A stretch of DNA of 6,567 nt from contig JABSRY010000141.1 in assembly GCA_013214985.1 (NCBI GenBank), forward strand, positions 1-6,567, in the 5' to 3' direction. Below are positions 5,295-6,567 of this stretch, piece by piece. Numbering within the stretch: position 1 is the stretch's first letter; each line of letters opens with the position of its first letter. The notes beneath the pieces are model-generated. The model ran no database searches, was not told where the DNA came from, and saw nothing but the letters and a program-made list of their open reading frames with translations. The DNA is from Hyphomicrobiales bacterium (GTDB taxonomy: Bacteria; Pseudomonadota; Alphaproteobacteria; Rhizobiales; OSC116). Made by a program: the position numbers and the translations under genes.

Positions 5295-6365
5295 ATGAAA
5301 ATCACAAAAAATATTATGTTTTTAATGGCGGGTGCCGCCGCCTTTGCTAGTGTGCAAACCGCAAATGCCGAAACTTTGCAACTGCTTACTTGGGGTGGCT
5401 ATGCACCAAAAGCTGTGGTCGATATGTTTAAAGCCGAAACAGGCATAGATGTTGAAGTTACAAAATCCAACAATGAAGACATGATTGCTAAACTTTCTGC
5501 CACACGCGGCGGCGGCTTTGACCTTGTACAACCAAGCCAAGACCGTATAGCCAGCGCCCATGCTGAGTTTAACATATATAAACCAATTGATTTATCTAAA
5601 ATTGATACTAGCCAGTTTATTGCTAGCATGTTAGAAGCCACCAAAAAATCATCTATGTTTGAAGGCGCTGTTTATGGCGTACCGCATGTTTGGGGCACAT
5701 CTGGCCTAATCGTCAATAGTGACAAAGCGGCAGATATTAAAGATTATACTGATTTATGTAACGAAGCCTATAAAGGCAAAGTGACCTATCGTTTAAAACG
5801 CCCGACCCTAATTGGTTTTGCATTCGCACTCGGTATGGACCCATTTGCAGCCTATGATGATGAAGCAAAATATGCCGAAATCATGGCTAAAGTCGAAGAA
5901 AAGCTGATCAGCTGTAAAGGCAATGTTAAAGCCTATTGGTCTGGCGGCGATGCAATGAAAAACCTAATGCGTAGCGGAGAAGCCGTTGCCGCAATGGCGT
6001 GGGATGCCGGCGGTTGGCAGCTTAATGATGACAATAAAGAGATTAATTTTGTTGCGCCAGCATCTGGTGCGCTGGGTTGGATTGATGCATTTGCCATTCC
6101 ACGTAAAAGCAAAAACGAAGCCGCTGCCTATAAATGGATTAACTTTGTAATGCAACCAAAAATTGCTGCAATGATTACCGATGCTGCTGGCAACTTTACC
6201 GCTTCTAAAGGGGCTGATGCGTTTGTGGATGCAAAATTAAGTGCCAAATATCAAGCAAGCTTTAGCGCTGCTGCAATTGACAATATCAAATGGTACCCAC
6301 CTGTACCTGCTGGTCTTGAAATTATTGAAGGCAAAACACTTGATCGTGTAAAAGCCGCTAAGTAA
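5295..6365 (+). CDS. Periplasmic solute-binding protein of a PotD-like ABC importer
   Basis: The 356-residue protein captures a ligand in the periplasm for an ABC importer. Residues 1-25 form a signal peptide with an AxA site (ANA, then ET). The mature part starts LLTWGGYAPKAVVDMFKAET, the family-typical first strand, and continues with FDLVQPSQ, VPHVWGTSGLIVNSD and GWIDAFAIP, matching PotD-like proteins in order and length. The aromatic and acidic residues of GWIDAF (Trp262, Asp264) match the PotD Trp255/Asp257 pair. However, PotD WTEY is WGGY here, and the PotD segment with Asp168/Glu171 is replaced by RLKRPT (166-171). The ligand may thus be something other than a polyamine. Cys155 and Cys207 could form a disulfide. 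GGGAG 7 bases upstream supports the start. The neighbouring ATPase gene indicates one importer locus. Confidence 0.92.
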   Translation: MKITKNIMFLMAGAAAFASVQTANAETLQLLTWGGYAPKAVVDMFKAETGIDVEVTKSNNEDMIAKLSATRGGGFDLVQPSQDRIASAHAEFNIYKPIDLSKIDTSQFIASMLEATKKSSMFEGAVYGVPHVWGTSGLIVNSDKAADIKDYTDLCNEAYKGKVTYRLKRPTLIGFAFALGMDPFAAYDDEAKYAEIMAKVEEKLISCKGNVKAYWSGGDAMKNLMRSGEAVAAMAWDAGGWQLNDDNKEINFVAPASGALGWIDAFAIPRKSKNEAAAYKWINFVMQPKIAAMITDAAGNFTASKGADAFVDAKLSAKYQASFSAAAIDNIKWYPPVPAGLEIIEGKTLDRVKAAK

Positions 6366-6377
6366 CCCAAATATATA

Positions 6378-6413
6378 GAACAAGGCGTAGAAACGCTCTA
6401 CGCCTTGTTTATT
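6378..6413 (+). terminator. Strong hairpin between binding-protein and ATPase genes, probable partial terminator
   Basis: A 12-base perfect stem, AACAAGGCGTAG (6379-6390) with CTACGCCTTGTT (6398-6409), has a 7-base loop and an extra G-T pair. The following T-tract is short and broken (TTTATTT). It lies 13 bases after the binding-protein stop and before the ATPase start. It may let most transcripts end after the binding protein, so that this is made in excess over the transporter, or may shield the mRNA 3' end. Confidence 0.7.
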
Positions 6414-6451
6414 TAATCCATTTTCTTAAAACTATTTTTAGGCGTAATTCC

Positions 6452-6567
6452 TTGCATAATGAAACGCACATCGATCTAGAATGTAAAAACATCACCAAGC
6501 GATTTGGCAGCTTTACCGCTGTTGACGATATTTCCTTTGCTATTAAAAAAGGCAGTTTTTTTTCCAT
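6452..6567 (+). CDS. ABC importer ATP-binding subunit (PotA-like), N-terminal fragment cut by the window end
   Basis: The frame reads HNETHIDLECKNITKRFGSF, then TAVDDISFAIKKGSFFS, the usual opening of PotA/FbpC-type ATPases: first strand, KRFG, the A-loop aromatic Phe, and the GxFFS that precedes Walker A by a few residues. The window ends before Walker A. No ATG is in frame. The best start is TTG at 6452 with AGG 9 bases before it (6440-6442), giving a normal N-terminal length. The ATG at 6459 is in another frame and stops after six codons. The protein would power import of the ligand captured by the preceding binding protein; permease genes are expected downstream, outside the window. Confidence 0.8.
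   Translation, partial: MHNETHIDLECKNITKRFGSFTAVDDISFAIKKGSFFS

Noticed and set aside
5322..5644. Minus-strand frames inside the binding-protein gene
   Set aside because: They lie opposite a clear signal peptide and mature domain, show low-complexity composition, and lack ribosome sites.
6459..6479. ATG at 6459 as the start of the ATPase
   Set aside because: It is out of frame with the ABC ATPase sequence and reaches TAG after six codons; only an additional indel could make it the start.

Overview
The window is an AT-rich stretch of ordinary bacterial chromosome, dense in metabolic and transport genes. The protein types (MocR-type regulator, one-chain iron-sulfur L-serine dehydratase, XRE-cupin regulator, AGCS symporter, PotD/PotA-like ABC importer) fit a Gram-negative proteobacterium, most likely alphaproteobacterial and perhaps marine. 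That placement is an impression from protein style, not a computed result. A periplasmic binding protein with a cleavable signal peptide supports a Gram-negative cell. I see no mobile element, CRISPR array, tRNA or rRNA.

Layout. Positions 1-437 (+) hold the C-terminal end of a GntR/MocR-type regulator with an aminotransferase-like domain, cut by the window edge. It converges, with only 2 bases between the stop codons, on an L-serine ammonia-lyase gene (sdaA, 440-1855, -) that keeps all the iron-sulfur ligands and the C-terminal cysteine of its family. Divergent from sdaA is an XRE-cupin regulator (2050-2643, +). The gap between them holds a good sigma-70 promoter for sdaA (TTGACT, 17 bases, TATAGA) with a GGAAA-CT-TTTCC palindrome exactly in its spacer, so the XRE-cupin protein is the obvious candidate controller of sdaA. 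After a 395-base AT-rich gap full of small dyads come a universal stress protein (3039-3473) and, 13 bases later, an alanine/glycine:cation symporter (3487-5033). The symporter frame is broken by an apparent loss of one A at 4327-4329; the downstream frame continues the same protein. A strong terminator follows at 5062-5090. Last comes an ABC importer: a periplasmic binding protein (5295-6365), a terminator-like hairpin, and the start of a PotA-like ATPase (from about 6452) that runs off the window just before its Walker A motif.

How the genes may work together (inference): the symporter and ABC importer would bring in small amino-nitrogen compounds, serine dehydratase would turn serine into pyruvate and ammonia, and the XRE-cupin and MocR proteins would sense small metabolites and switch uptake and breakdown. 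The binding protein resembles PotD in fold but has lost several residues that bind polyamine amino groups, so its ligand is probably not spermidine or putrescine.

The most useful observations are the symporter frameshift, the operator-in-promoter arrangement at sdaA, the altered ligand pocket of the binding protein, and the degenerate nucleotide-binding motif of the stress protein. I found no convincing new multi-gene system.
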